Positions 1 to 6,317 of a stretch of DNA of 41,088 nt are shown here, in pieces. Under the pieces are notes generated by a model. That model had not been told where the DNA came from, ran no database searches, and worked only from the letters and a program-made list of their open reading frames with translations. Both the position numbers and the translations under genes were made by a program. The first letter of the stretch is position 1. The number at the start of each line of letters is the position of its first letter. This stretch comes from a virus, in IMG/VR virus record IMGVR_UViG_3300042923_001761, positions 1 to 41,088 of that record; one strand, 5' to 3'.

Positions 1-306
1 TCACCACGGCGGGACGCGGCCGCGGCGCACGTCGTCCGCCGCGAGCCATGCCACGAGGATCCGTCGACGCCGCTCGTGCGGCGCGAGCTCGACGCGCGCG
101 AGCCGCGAGGTCCAGCCCACGCACACCGTCTCGAGGTACTCCACGCCGTCGCGCTCCCAGACGATGCGGGCCGTGACGCGGACCCACCCGTCACGCTGGA
201 CGCGACGCGGCGGGACGTCGTGCTCGTTGAGGATCCGCTGCCAGTCGCTCACGTCGTAGGACGCGCGCTGGTACCGCCACGGGTCCGGGCCGTCGTGCGT
301 CGCCAT
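1..306 (-). CDS. Hypothetical protein (101 aa) under a LexA box; candidate SOS-induced phage gene
   Basis: I do not recognise the family. The protein is 101 aa, soluble and basic at the C-terminus (cluster HERRRR near residue 80), with several Trp residues and no membrane segment. I chose the ATG at 306 because the longer reading frame upstream would run through the LexA box and the promoter region. A perfect LexA box (328-343) lies 21 bp upstream of the start, so host LexA probably represses it and DNA damage should induce it. It is the only gene in the window with such a site. In temperate phages whose repressor lacks a self-cleavage domain, a LexA-controlled gene often encodes an antirepressor (the coliphage 186 Tum principle). 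That role here is inference from position and regulation only. Confidence 0.72.
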   Translation of the reverse strand: MATHDGPDPWRYQRASYDVSDWQRILNEHDVPPRRVQRDGWVRVTARIVWERDGVEYLETVCVGWTSRLARVELAPHERRRRILVAWLAADDVRRGRVPPW

Positions 307-327
307 GCCGTCCAGTCTCGCACTCGT

Positions 328-343
328 TCGAACGGGTGTTCGA
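328..343. promoter_or_regulatory. LexA (SOS) box, perfect match to the mycobacterial consensus
   Basis: The sequence is TCGAACGGGTGTTCGA, a perfect dyad TCGAAC-N4-GTTCGA, which is the known mycobacterial/actinobacterial LexA operator. On the minus strand a GATTAT-like -10 element sits directly beside it, upstream of the gene starting at 306, so bound LexA would block that promoter. I noticed no second copy in the window. It lies 16 bp from the phage operator at 360-379, so host and phage repressors could both act on this short divergent region. Confidence 0.85.
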
Positions 344-359
344 TAATCCCCCCCTTCTC

Positions 360-402
360 GCCTTGTCAATTGACAAGGCAAGCGGTAGACTCGTCTTGTC
401 AA
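360..402 (+). promoter_or_regulatory. Left early promoter with 20-bp palindromic operator and extra half-site
   Basis: A 20-bp perfect palindrome, GCCTTGTCAATTGACAAGGC, spans 360-379, and a further CTTGTCAA half-site lies at 395-402. A plausible promoter has TTGTCA at 364-369, a 16-bp spacer and TAGACT at 386-391, so the palindrome covers the -35 box and the second half-site covers the start of transcription. The same CTTGTCA element recurs three times in the repressor intergenic region near 37325-37425. This fits a phage-repressor operator that silences the 420-1213 operon in the lysogen. The motif repetition is seen directly; the bound protein is inferred. Confidence 0.68.
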
Positions 403-419
403 CGAGAGAGGAGGTGGAG

Positions 420-629
420 ATGATGGATAAGGACCTCAAGAAGATCCTCGCGGCGATCACGGAGGCCGGTTACACGGTCGTGATCAACAAGAAGGGTCAC
501 GCCGAGGTCTACACCCGCGACGGCGAGAAGGTCACGACCTTCTCGGGCACTCCGAGCGACAAGCGCAGCGTGCTCAACGCGCTCGCCCCGCTCAAGCGCC
601 GCGGGTTCCGCTGGCCGCCCAGGCGGTAG
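420..629 (+). CDS. HicA-like small protein (mRNA-interferase fold, no antitoxin seen)
   Basis: This 69-aa basic protein resembles the HicA family (double-stranded RNA-binding-like fold of mRNA interferases): a helix (DLKKILAAITEAGYT), then strands around INKKGHAEVY, a conserved-type His in KKGHAEVYT, and a C-terminal helix ending LKRRGFRWPP. HicA proteins usually read KGSH at the catalytic site; here it is KKGH. Two ATGs stand side by side: the one at 420 is 5 nt and the one at 423 is 8 nt from a strong AGGAGG (409-414), so 423 may be the real start. No HicB-like gene is adjacent; the next gene encodes an HTH protein that could play a regulatory role. Expression should be controlled by the palindromic operator just upstream. 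Family assignment is moderate; toxin activity is not established. Confidence 0.7.
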   Translation: MMDKDLKKILAAITEAGYTVVINKKGHAEVYTRDGEKVTTFSGTPSDKRSVLNALAPLKRRGFRWPPRR

Positions 630-633
630 CGGA

Positions 634-672
634 CCGGGGCCGGGAGGTGAGACAAGCACCTCCCGGCCCCGG
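634..672. terminator. Very strong intercistronic hairpin (16-bp perfect stem)
   Basis: Perfect inverted repeat with arms at 634-649 and 657-672 (CCGGGGCCGGGAGGTG and its complement) and a 7-nt loop AGACAAG. It begins 4 bp after the stop codon of the HicA-like gene and ends 38 bp before the HTH gene start. There is no T-tract, as is common for GC-rich actinobacterial terminators. It may partly terminate or attenuate transcription, or protect the upstream mRNA end. Confidence 0.7.
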
Positions 673-709
673 GACTCCCATCATCCCCCAGGACACGAGG
701 AGAGAGACG

Positions 710-1213
710 ATGACCGAGTACAACGCCCGCATCGAGTGGGCCACCCGCACCGGCGACGACGACCTGGTCGACGCGCTCGTCGACTACCACCCCGCCGTCT
801 CGCGCAGCGAGCGCGGCTGGGTCGAGGCCACGGTCACCCTGCCCGCCGAGACCCTGCGCCAGGCCGCGACGACCGCGCTCGCGATCGCCGAGGCCGCGAG
901 CGCCGCGGTGCTCGACGGCGCCGCGGTGCTCGTGCTCGAGGTGCTGCCGACCCCCGAGTTCGACGAGCGCAACGGGCTCGTCCCGATGCCCGAGCTCGTG
1001 TCGACGACCGAGGCCGCCGAGAAGCTCGGCGTGAGCCGCCAGGCCGTGCTTCAGCGCCTCGAGTCCGGGTCGCTGCCCGGCACGAAGGTCGGCAAGACCT
1101 GGGTCGTGCAGGCGCGCGCGCTGACCCGTCACAACCTCACCGCCGACGACGCGGCACGCATCGTCGCGGCGAAGGCGGCCGCGCGCAAGGACGTGCCGCC
1201 GCGCAGCGCCTGA
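710..1213 (+). CDS. Helix-turn-helix (HTH_17/excisionase-like) DNA-binding protein
   Basis: A 167-aa protein with two parts. Residues 1-92 hold a predicted alpha/beta segment with an Ala-rich helix (residues 45-70). Residues 95-140 form a MerR/excisionase-type helix-turn-helix: STTEAAEKLGVSRQAVLQRL followed by the wing LPGTKVGKTWVVQARAL, typical of HTH_17. I chose the ATG at 710 because AGGAGAGAG precedes it at good distance. It is the second gene of the short plus-strand left operon, separated from the HicA-like gene by a large hairpin. Excisionase-type HTH proteins act as recombination directionality factors or as small regulators; repression in the lysogen by the upstream operator would fit either role. 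Not proven. Confidence 0.82.
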   Translation: MTEYNARIEWATRTGDDDLVDALVDYHPAVSRSERGWVEATVTLPAETLRQAATTALAIAEAASAAVLDGAAVLVLEVLPTPEFDERNGLVPMPELVSTTEAAEKLGVSRQAVLQRLESGSLPGTKVGKTWVVQARALTRHNLTADDAARIVAAKAAARKDVPPRSA

Positions 1214-1229
1214 CCCAGGGCACGACGAA

Positions 1230-1261
1230 GCGCCCCGCCCTCCCGGAGGAGGACGGGGCGC
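1230..1261. terminator. Bidirectional terminator between convergent operons
   Basis: Inverted repeat GCGCCCCG (1230-1237) / CGGGGCGC (1254-1261) with an inner CTCC/GGAG pairing. It lies between the end of the plus-strand left operon (1213) and the end of the minus-strand late operon (1322), the right place for a shared terminator. The T-tract is weak (GTTGT on the plus side). Confidence 0.7.
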
Positions 1262-1321
1262 GTTGTCGTGGGGCGGGCCGTCGGTGCAGGGGGGTGACCA
1301 ACGGCCCGCCGGTCATGGACC

Positions 1322-3748
1322 CTACACGAGCGGGACCCAGCCGTCGGCGGTCCCGACGTGCGGGAGGAGCGGGATCCAGTCGGTGCCGTCCCAGGTGATC
1401 GGGATGGCGTGCGCGGGCCCGTCGTCGGTCCAGACCGGGAGGAGGACGTCGCTCGAGGCGGCGCCGAACGACCCGGTCCAGTGGTGGGTGCCGGAGAACG
1501 AGCCGCGACGCGGCGCCGTTCCCGCGAACGATCCGGCCCACCGGTGGGTGCCGGCGAACGACCCACCGTCGCCGGGCACGTGCGGGGTCACGCCGGCGAA
1601 GGCGCCCGCCCACTCGTGCGTCCCGGCGAATGCCCCGACGGCGGGCGGGACCTCCGGGGCGGTCCCGGTGAAGGCACCGTCCCAGGCGTGGGTCCCTGCG
1701 AACGCCCCGGCCTTGGTCGGCAGGACGATCGTGTCGCGCCAGAACGTGTGCACCGCGCCCGTGTCGCGCTTGTGCGCGAGCACGGGCCACTTCGACCCGG
1801 CCCCGGTGATGTGGTCCGCGGCCGGGAGCACCGCAGAGTCCGACCACTGCGGGCCCGCAGCGAGCGTCTGCCGGGATCCCCACGTGTTCGGGTCGCCCAG
1901 GTCCGCCGTCCGGTACGACAGGTCGTTCGGAGTCTCGATCGACCCGTACATCGCGACGACCTGGTCACCGTTCACCGTCACGACGGGGCGCGTGTACCGC
2001 ACCCCGGTGTCCGGCCCGACCTCGAGCACGCCCATCGCCCACACGCCGTCGCGCGAGCGCACGAGGGAGTAGATCACGGGCTGCCCGGCCGCGAGCGCGT
2101 CCTGCGTCTTGGCGACGGCGATCACGCGCCCGTCCGGGGACACCGTGACGGACAGGTGATCGTCCGACCCGACGCCCGAGGGGAGACCGGGCAGCGACTC
2201 CGAGAGCCACGACCCGGCCGCGTAGGACGGTGCGTCCTGATCGAGCGTGCGCACGTGCCGCCCGCCGGCCTCGTTCTCGGACGCGATGAGCACGAGCGTC
2301 TTGCCCGCCGCGACGAGCTGCACGACGCCCGTCGTCTGCGTGAGCGAGACGACGGACTGCGCGGCCTGCCACGACGCCCCGTTGTTCGTGGACCGCGAGA
2401 CCCGCACGGCCTCGCCGTCCGCGACCGCGGCCCACAGGTGCCCGTTCGGGGTCCTCGAGAGAACCATCGGCGCCGCGTCGCAGTCCGACGAGGTCAGTGG
2501 GACCGACACGTCGGTGACGAGAGCGGCGTAGGTGCCCTCGTAGGACGTGAACCGAGAGGCCGTCGCGTGCCCGCGCAGGACCCCGGTCCAGCCGTCGTGG
2601 TGCACGACGGACGGGCGCACCGCCTGCCGGGAGTCCACGACCGGCCCCCACGTCCCGGTGGACAGGTTCAGGATCCGGTGTCCGGCCGCCGTCGGGACGA
2701 CGGCGTGCCACCACGTGGAGTGCCGCCAGGACGCGCGCAGGCCCTTGAGCCACCGCGTGGTGGGCGTCGTCAGGGACGACGTCGACGCGCCGGACAGAGG
2801 CCCGTCCCCGGGCACGTAGGGCATCGACCCGGCGAACGCCCCGGTCCAGCCGTGCGTGCCGGCGAAGACGCCGGTGCGGTTCGGGACCGAGCCACCGAAC
2901 GCGCCCGTCCAGGCGTGCGTGCCGGCGAACGAGCCCTCCGACGGTTCGATCACGGGCTCGGTGTAGACCACGACGACCAGGCCGGAACCGCCGGCCCCGC
3001 CGATGCGGTTCGGCGCGACGGCGGACGACGAGCCGCCGCCCCCGGAGCCGGTGTTCGCGGTCCCGTCCTCGGGCCAGGTGTCCGAGTCCGATCCGTCTCC
3101 GCCGCCCCCGGTCCCGCCCGAGCCGGGGCCGCCGGTCGAGGGCCACTGCCCGCCGCCTCCGCCGCCGGCGACGTACCCGCCCACGCCGAGCCCGGTGAGC
3201 TCGGCGTGGAACGTGGTCAGCAGGACGCCGGGGCCGCCGTCGCCAGCGTTGTTCGCCGCGGCGTTGACGCCGGGGCCACCCATCCCTCCGCCGCCGCCAC
3301 CACCGAGGTTCCCGGACGATCCGGTCGAGTCCCCGGTGCCGCCGTTCCCGCCGACCGAGCCCGTGCCGCCGAGGTGCGCGTTGCCGCCGTTGTGCCCGGC
3401 ACCGCCACCACCGCACGCCCCGTTCCCGCCCGGGTAGCCAGACCCGGCACCGCCGCCGCCACCACCGGGCGCGGTCACGAGCGCACCGAACGCCGACGAC
3501 GCGCCGGACGCGCCCGTGCCCGGGCCAGTGACCGACCGGGCGCCGCCCGCCCCGACGGTGACGGTGACCGCGACGCCCGGCGTGACTGTGACGGCCGGGT
3601 TCCACACGACCGCACCGGCACCACCGCCACCACCACGCGACCCTGCCGCGCCACCGGCACCGCCGCCGCCGACGACGAGCACGCCGACTGACGTCACGCC
3701 CGCGGGCGGGGTGAACGTGCCCGAGCTCGTGAAGACCTGACGCGTCAC
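1322..3748 (-). CDS. Tail fibre/receptor-binding protein: Gly-rich domain, BNR-like domain, FAGTHxW repeats
   Basis: An 808-aa modular protein, last gene of the late operon. Residues 1-262 are a glycine-rich phage tail domain starting with TFTPPAGVTSVGVLVVGGGG. Residues about 325-675 look like a BNR/sialidase-type beta-propeller, with an Asp-box-like SRSTNNGASW (451-460) and related strands (VSPDGRVIAVAK). Six copies of a 15-residue motif GxFxGTHxWxGxFxG flank the propeller: two at 272-307 and four at 681-762. The C-terminus (763-808) is a short Trp-rich cap (WDGTDWIPLLP). The start is a GTG at 3748 preceded by AGGAGGG. Receptor or glycan binding at the tail tip is inferred from architecture; no catalytic sialidase residues were identified. 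Confidence 0.85.
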   Translation of the reverse strand: MTRQVFTSSGTFTPPAGVTSVGVLVVGGGGAGGAAGSRGGGGGAGAVVWNPAVTVTPGVAVTVTVGAGGARSVTGPGTGASGASSAFGALVTAPGGGGGGAGSGYPGGNGACGGGGAGHNGGNAHLGGTGSVGGNGGTGDSTGSSGNLGGGGGGGMGGPGVNAAANNAGDGGPGVLLTTFHAELTGLGVGGYVAGGGGGGQWPSTGGPGSGGTGGGGDGSDSDTWPEDGTANTGSGGGGSSSAVAPNRIGGAGGSGLVVVVYTEPVIEPSEGSFAGTHAWTGAFGGSVPNRTGVFAGTHGWTGAFAGSMPYVPGDGPLSGASTSSLTTPTTRWLKGLRASWRHSTWWHAVVPTAAGHRILNLSTGTWGPVVDSRQAVRPSVVHHDGWTGVLRGHATASRFTSYEGTYAALVTDVSVPLTSSDCDAAPMVLSRTPNGHLWAAVADGEAVRVSRSTNNGASWQAAQSVVSLTQTTGVVQLVAAGKTLVLIASENEAGGRHVRTLDQDAPSYAAGSWLSESLPGLPSGVGSDDHLSVTVSPDGRVIAVAKTQDALAAGQPVIYSLVRSRDGVWAMGVLEVGPDTGVRYTRPVVTVNGDQVVAMYGSIETPNDLSYRTADLGDPNTWGSRQTLAAGPQWSDSAVLPAADHITGAGSKWPVLAHKRDTGAVHTFWRDTIVLPTKAGAFAGTHAWDGAFTGTAPEVPPAVGAFAGTHEWAGAFAGVTPHVPGDGGSFAGTHRWAGSFAGTAPRRGSFSGTHHWTGSFGAASSDVLLPVWTDDGPAHAIPITWDGTDWIPLLPHVGTADGWVPLV
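1463..1708 (-). repeat. Four coding repeats of the FAGTHxW motif (C-terminal cluster)
   Basis: Codes for residues 681-762 of the tail protein. The four copies read GAFAGTHAWDGAFTG, GAFAGTHEWAGAFAG, GSFAGTHRWAGSFAG and GSFSGTHHWTGSFGA, separated by 5-9-residue linkers including a VPGDG turn. The DNA is repeated too, but with synonymous differences. Confidence 0.9.
2828..2935 (-). repeat. Two coding repeats of the FAGTHxW motif (N-terminal cluster)
   Basis: Codes for residues 272-307 of the tail protein: GSFAGTHAWTGAFGG and GVFAGTHGWTGAFAG, followed by the same VPGDG linker seen in the C-terminal cluster. This places matching repeat blocks on both sides of the propeller-like domain. Confidence 0.9.
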
Positions 3749-3779
3749 GACGCCCTCCTCTCAGCGGGTCGAGACCGGG

Positions 3780-4145
3780 TCAGGCGTTCGCGTCGGTCGA
3801 GGCACCCGTGATGTCGCCGGGGTTGACCGTGTACTCGCCCGCAGCGTTGAACGTCGCGTCCCCGGCGAGCTTGTACGAGCCCTGGAACGTGCCCCCGGAC
3901 GCGCCGTTCCAGAACGAGATCTCGGCGACCGGTCCGTTCGGGGTGCCGCCCGTGAACAGCAGCGGCGCGGCCAGGCCGTAGCTCCCGGGCCCGGTCGGGG
4001 CCGTCCACGTCGCCGCGACGCGGGGCGCCGCGGACACGTTCGACGTGCCCGACGCGCCCGCCGCACCGGTGTGCAGCTGGGCGTGGGTCTCGAGCGCGCG
4101 CATCGCGTTCGCGGCCGCGACGAGGTTCGCATTCGACTTCGGCAT
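3780..4145 (-). CDS. Putative minor tail protein (121 aa)
   Basis: Unknown family. A 121-aa protein with an N-terminal helix (SNANLVAAANAMRALETHAQ) and a beta-rich C-terminal half with Gly/Asn turns (ATFNAAGEYTVNPGD) as in phage tail-tip or fibre proteins. It starts at ATG 4145 behind AAGGAGCACCACC. It sits between two fibre-type genes in the late operon, 31 bp upstream of the large tail fibre gene, so it is probably a tail-tip or fibre accessory component. No catalytic motif, signal peptide or membrane segment is seen. Confidence 0.7.
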   Translation of the reverse strand: MPKSNANLVAAANAMRALETHAQLHTGAAGASGTSNVSAAPRVAATWTAPTGPGSYGLAAPLLFTGGTPNGPVAEISFWNGASGGTFQGSYKLAGDATFNAAGEYTVNPGDITGASTDANA

Positions 4146-4162
4146 GGTGGTGCTCCTTCGGG

Positions 4163-4615
4163 TCAGGACGGGATGAGGAAGGCGATGTCCCCGACCTGCG
4201 GGGCGTCGGGCAGGGTCGTTGACGGCGGATGGATGCGCACGGGGCCGTCCCCGGCGCGCTGGACCGCGCCCGCTGCGGCCGTCGCCGCCGTCTGCGCAGC
4301 CGAGGCAGACGCACGGGCGGCATCGCGCAGCACGACGTCGAAGTTCACCGGCCCGCGAGCGCCGGAGGGGACGTGGAGCCAGTCGAGGTACAGGTCCGAT
4401 GCGTCGTCGACGTCGATCCAGACGCGCGGGACCTCGCTCGTGGGCATGACCGCCACCACGGACCCCGCGATCGGGTCACCGACCTCGGTCTGCAACGGGA
4501 ACGGCGAGGTCGTGTCACGCGCCACGATCGTGATCGGCTGTCCCGCGAGATCGCGGCGAAACTCACCCGTCACCGCGTCGCGGACCTGCGCGCCGTCGAT
4601 CCGGAAGCGGGCCAT
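4163..4615 (-). CDS. Putative tail fibre-associated protein (150 aa)
   Basis: The 150-aa protein has a beta-rich N-terminal part (residues 1-95, strands around ITIVARDT and RVWIDVDDASDLYLDW). An Ala/Ser/Thr-rich helix follows at about 96-115 (ARASASAAQTAATAAAGAV), typical of trimeric phage fibre stalks. The C-terminal tail ends in PQVGDIAFLIPS. No enzymatic motif is seen. It is transcribed after the lysis cassette and directly before two further tail genes, so a fibre or baseplate-proximal adaptor role is the best inference. It could equally be a chaperone for the fibre encoded by the last gene. Confidence 0.68.
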   Translation of the reverse strand: MARFRIDGAQVRDAVTGEFRRDLAGQPITIVARDTTSPFPLQTEVGDPIAGSVVAVMPTSEVPRVWIDVDDASDLYLDWLHVPSGARGPVNFDVVLRDAARASASAAQTAATAAAGAVQRAGDGPVRIHPPSTTLPDAPQVGDIAFLIPS

Positions 4616-4618
4616 CGG

Positions 4619-5161
4619 TCAGGCGCCCGCGTTCGGCGTCGTCGGGCGCCAGCCGAGCTCGAGGAGCTTCCCCACGATCACGTCGGCCTCGTGGATCGGG
4701 TCCCGGGGCGTCGAGTAGGCGGTCTCGATGTCGACGTCGTGGTACTCGAGCAGGTCGCGGATTCGGTCTTGGACCTCGTCCTTGGCGGCGCTCACCTCGG
4801 GGACCTCGTAGCCGGCGGGCGCGGACGTGTCGATGATCGACGTGATGTCGTGCACGCCGCCGTCGTCGGGCTCGACGACGGTCGGGGTTGAGGAGAGGCC
4901 GAGGTGGCGCAGCCAGGCGTCGACGGCGGGGATCGCCATGATCCGGGCGAGCGCCGCGGCGACGGCGGCGAGGACGGCGGCCGCGGCAGCGACCCACGCG
5001 AGCCACCGGTCGGGCAGGTGCTCGCCGAGCTCCTCGTTCAGGATCGCCGCGACGATCGGGGCGACGACCCCGAGCACGAGGATCACGGACAAGGCGTTCT
5101 GCACCGCGGTGCGCCAGGACGCGCGACGGGGGTAGGCCTGCTGGGTGGACGTGGTGGTCAC
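4619..5161 (-). CDS. Candidate holin: two-TM membrane protein (180 aa)
   Basis: A 180-aa protein with two hydrophobic helices: residues about 18-40 (ALSVILVLGVVAPIVAAIL) and about 53-77 (WLAWVAAAAAVLAAVAAALA), joined by a short acidic loop. A long soluble C-terminal domain follows (residues 90-180), acidic and partly helical, with EVQDRIRDLLEYHDVDIET. The GTG start at 5161 overlaps the stop of the upstream 57-aa membrane gene by GTGA. Two TM segments beside an endolysin gene is classic holin context, but the long C-terminal domain is larger than in most holins, so it may also regulate timing. Alternative: the 57-aa protein is the holin and this is an anti-holin or unrelated. Confidence 0.7.
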   Translation of the reverse strand: MTTTSTQQAYPRRASWRTAVQNALSVILVLGVVAPIVAAILNEELGEHLPDRWLAWVAAAAAVLAAVAAALARIMAIPAVDAWLRHLGLSSTPTVVEPDDGGVHDITSIIDTSAPAGYEVPEVSAAKDEVQDRIRDLLEYHDVDIETAYSTPRDPIHEADVIVGKLLELGWRPTTPNAGA

Positions 5162-5331
5162 GGGGTGGCTCCGATCAGGTGAGCGAGCACCCGAAGGAGC
5201 TCGAGGACGAACACGTGGACGACGGCGACCGCGAGCGCGACGCCGAGGGTGAGGGCCGCGGCGCCGACTGCGGCGGCTGCGGCGACGCGCCGCACGAGGC
5301 GTGCGGCGCGTCGGCGGGTGCGCGAGCTCAC
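5158..5331 (-). CDS. Small single-TM membrane protein, second holin/antiholin candidate (57 aa)
   Basis: The gene is 57 codons long and sits between endolysin and holin candidate. Its GTG start (5331) overlaps the endolysin stop by GTGA, and its stop overlaps the next GTG by the same pattern, which supports a real translationally coupled gene. The protein starts with a strongly basic stretch (VSSRTRRRAARLVRRV) followed by one long hydrophobic helix (residues 17-47) and ends HLIGATP. The basic N-terminus predicts N-in topology. Many actinophages carry two small membrane proteins after the endolysin, one holin and one antiholin-like; which is which cannot be told here. Confidence 0.7.
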   Translation of the reverse strand: MSSRTRRRAARLVRRVAAAAAVGAAALTLGVALAVAVVHVFVLELLRVLAHLIGATP

Positions 5332-6248
5332 GCGCGGTAGTGGCGGCGCAGGGCTGCGTTCGTGGCGCCGCCGGCGGCGCCGTCGTCGCGGATGCCGAGG
5401 TAGCGCTGGAGCTGGGCGACGGCGTCGCGGGTCGCGGGTCCGAAGTTGCGGTCGAGCTTGATCCCGAGGATGTTCTGGAGGAGCTCGACCTGGGGGCCGT
5501 TGTCGCCGTAGGCGAGGGAGCCGGACCGGTCGGAGATGAGCGCGCGCAGCCACGTCTTGGGCCCGACGACGCCGTCGGGCACCAGACCCCACCGCTTCTG
5601 GATGCGCTTGGTCGCGGCGGTCGTGCCGTCGCCGAAGTCCTCGTCGACGCGGATCGTCTCGCCCTGCGTGCGCGCGATCGACTGCCACAGCCCGACCCAC
5701 CCGCCCCGGGAGCCCTTCTTGAGCACGGGCGGCAGGGCCTTCGGCTTGCGCTTCGTGACCGCCGGCGGGGGCGTCGGCCCGGGCCGCGGGTTGTCGACGA
5801 GCTGCACGTCGAGCGCCGCGGCGAACGCGGCGACGGCCGCGGGCGAGGCGTTGATCTCGAAGTGCATCTCGTCCTTGCGGCCCGGGTAGTCCCCGCCCCA
5901 GCGGATGACCGGGAAGTCCTCGAGCAGCTTGCGCAGTGCGGTCCGCTGCGCCGGGGTGAAGGTGTTCGCCCTACCGAGGGGGTGGCGGGTCGCGTTGAGG
6001 TCCTCTGCGGTGCCGGACGCGTGGTTCGACGTCGAGGTGCCGCCGACGACGGACCGGTTCGCGTAGCCCCAGTCGTCGCGGCCGACGTCGATGTCCTCGA
6101 CCTCGCGGTCGAAGCGCTCGTTGAACGCGGTGAACGCCTTCGCGACGTCACCGGCGCGCACGCGGCCGATGACCCTGGGGATCGCGACGAGCCGGTCGTC
6201 GGTGCCCTTCGGGATGACGGGCCAGCCGTTCTGAGAGGTCTTGCTCAC
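5328..6248 (-). CDS. Endolysin: M15 (VanY-type) peptidase with two peptidoglycan-binding repeats
   Basis: A 306-aa protein that should cleave the peptide part of host peptidoglycan. Residues about 15-135 form an M15-family D-Ala-D-Ala carboxypeptidase/L-Ala-D-Glu peptidase domain; the zinc ligands match H76 and D83 (SNHASGTAEDLN) and H129 (DEMHFEI). A Pro/Lys-rich linker follows (153-172). Two PG_binding_1 repeats then occur at about 175-240 (RIQKRWGLVPDGVVGPKTW) and 245-305 (GDNGPQVELLQNILGIKL). There is no signal peptide, so export needs a holin. The start is GTG 6248 with GAGGAGG upstream. It is followed by two small membrane protein genes with 4-bp overlaps, forming a lysis cassette. Confidence 0.92.
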   Translation of the reverse strand: MSKTSQNGWPVIPKGTDDRLVAIPRVIGRVRAGDVAKAFTAFNERFDREVEDIDVGRDDWGYANRSVVGGTSTSNHASGTAEDLNATRHPLGRANTFTPAQRTALRKLLEDFPVIRWGGDYPGRKDEMHFEINASPAAVAAFAAALDVQLVDNPRPGPTPPPAVTKRKPKALPPVLKKGSRGGWVGLWQSIARTQGETIRVDEDFGDGTTAATKRIQKRWGLVPDGVVGPKTWLRALISDRSGSLAYGDNGPQVELLQNILGIKLDRNFGPATRDAVAQLQRYLGIRDDGAAGGATNAALRRHYRA

Positions 6249-6317
6249 GGGTGCCTCCTCGGGGCATGACGAAGCCCCGGGCGCCGTGCGGCGGCCGGGG
6301 CCGAGGGTCGGGGTGGA

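Noticed and set aside
420-1213. HicA-HTH as a true toxin-antitoxin pair
   Set aside because: The second protein is an excisionase-type HTH protein, not HicB-like, and a strong hairpin separates the genes, so a TA operon is not supported.
1358-3691. A 777-codon plus-strand frame opposite the tail fibre gene
   Set aside because: Composition is almost only Arg, Gly, Pro, Val and Asp; the minus-strand frame has clear Gly-rich, BNR and repeat structure.
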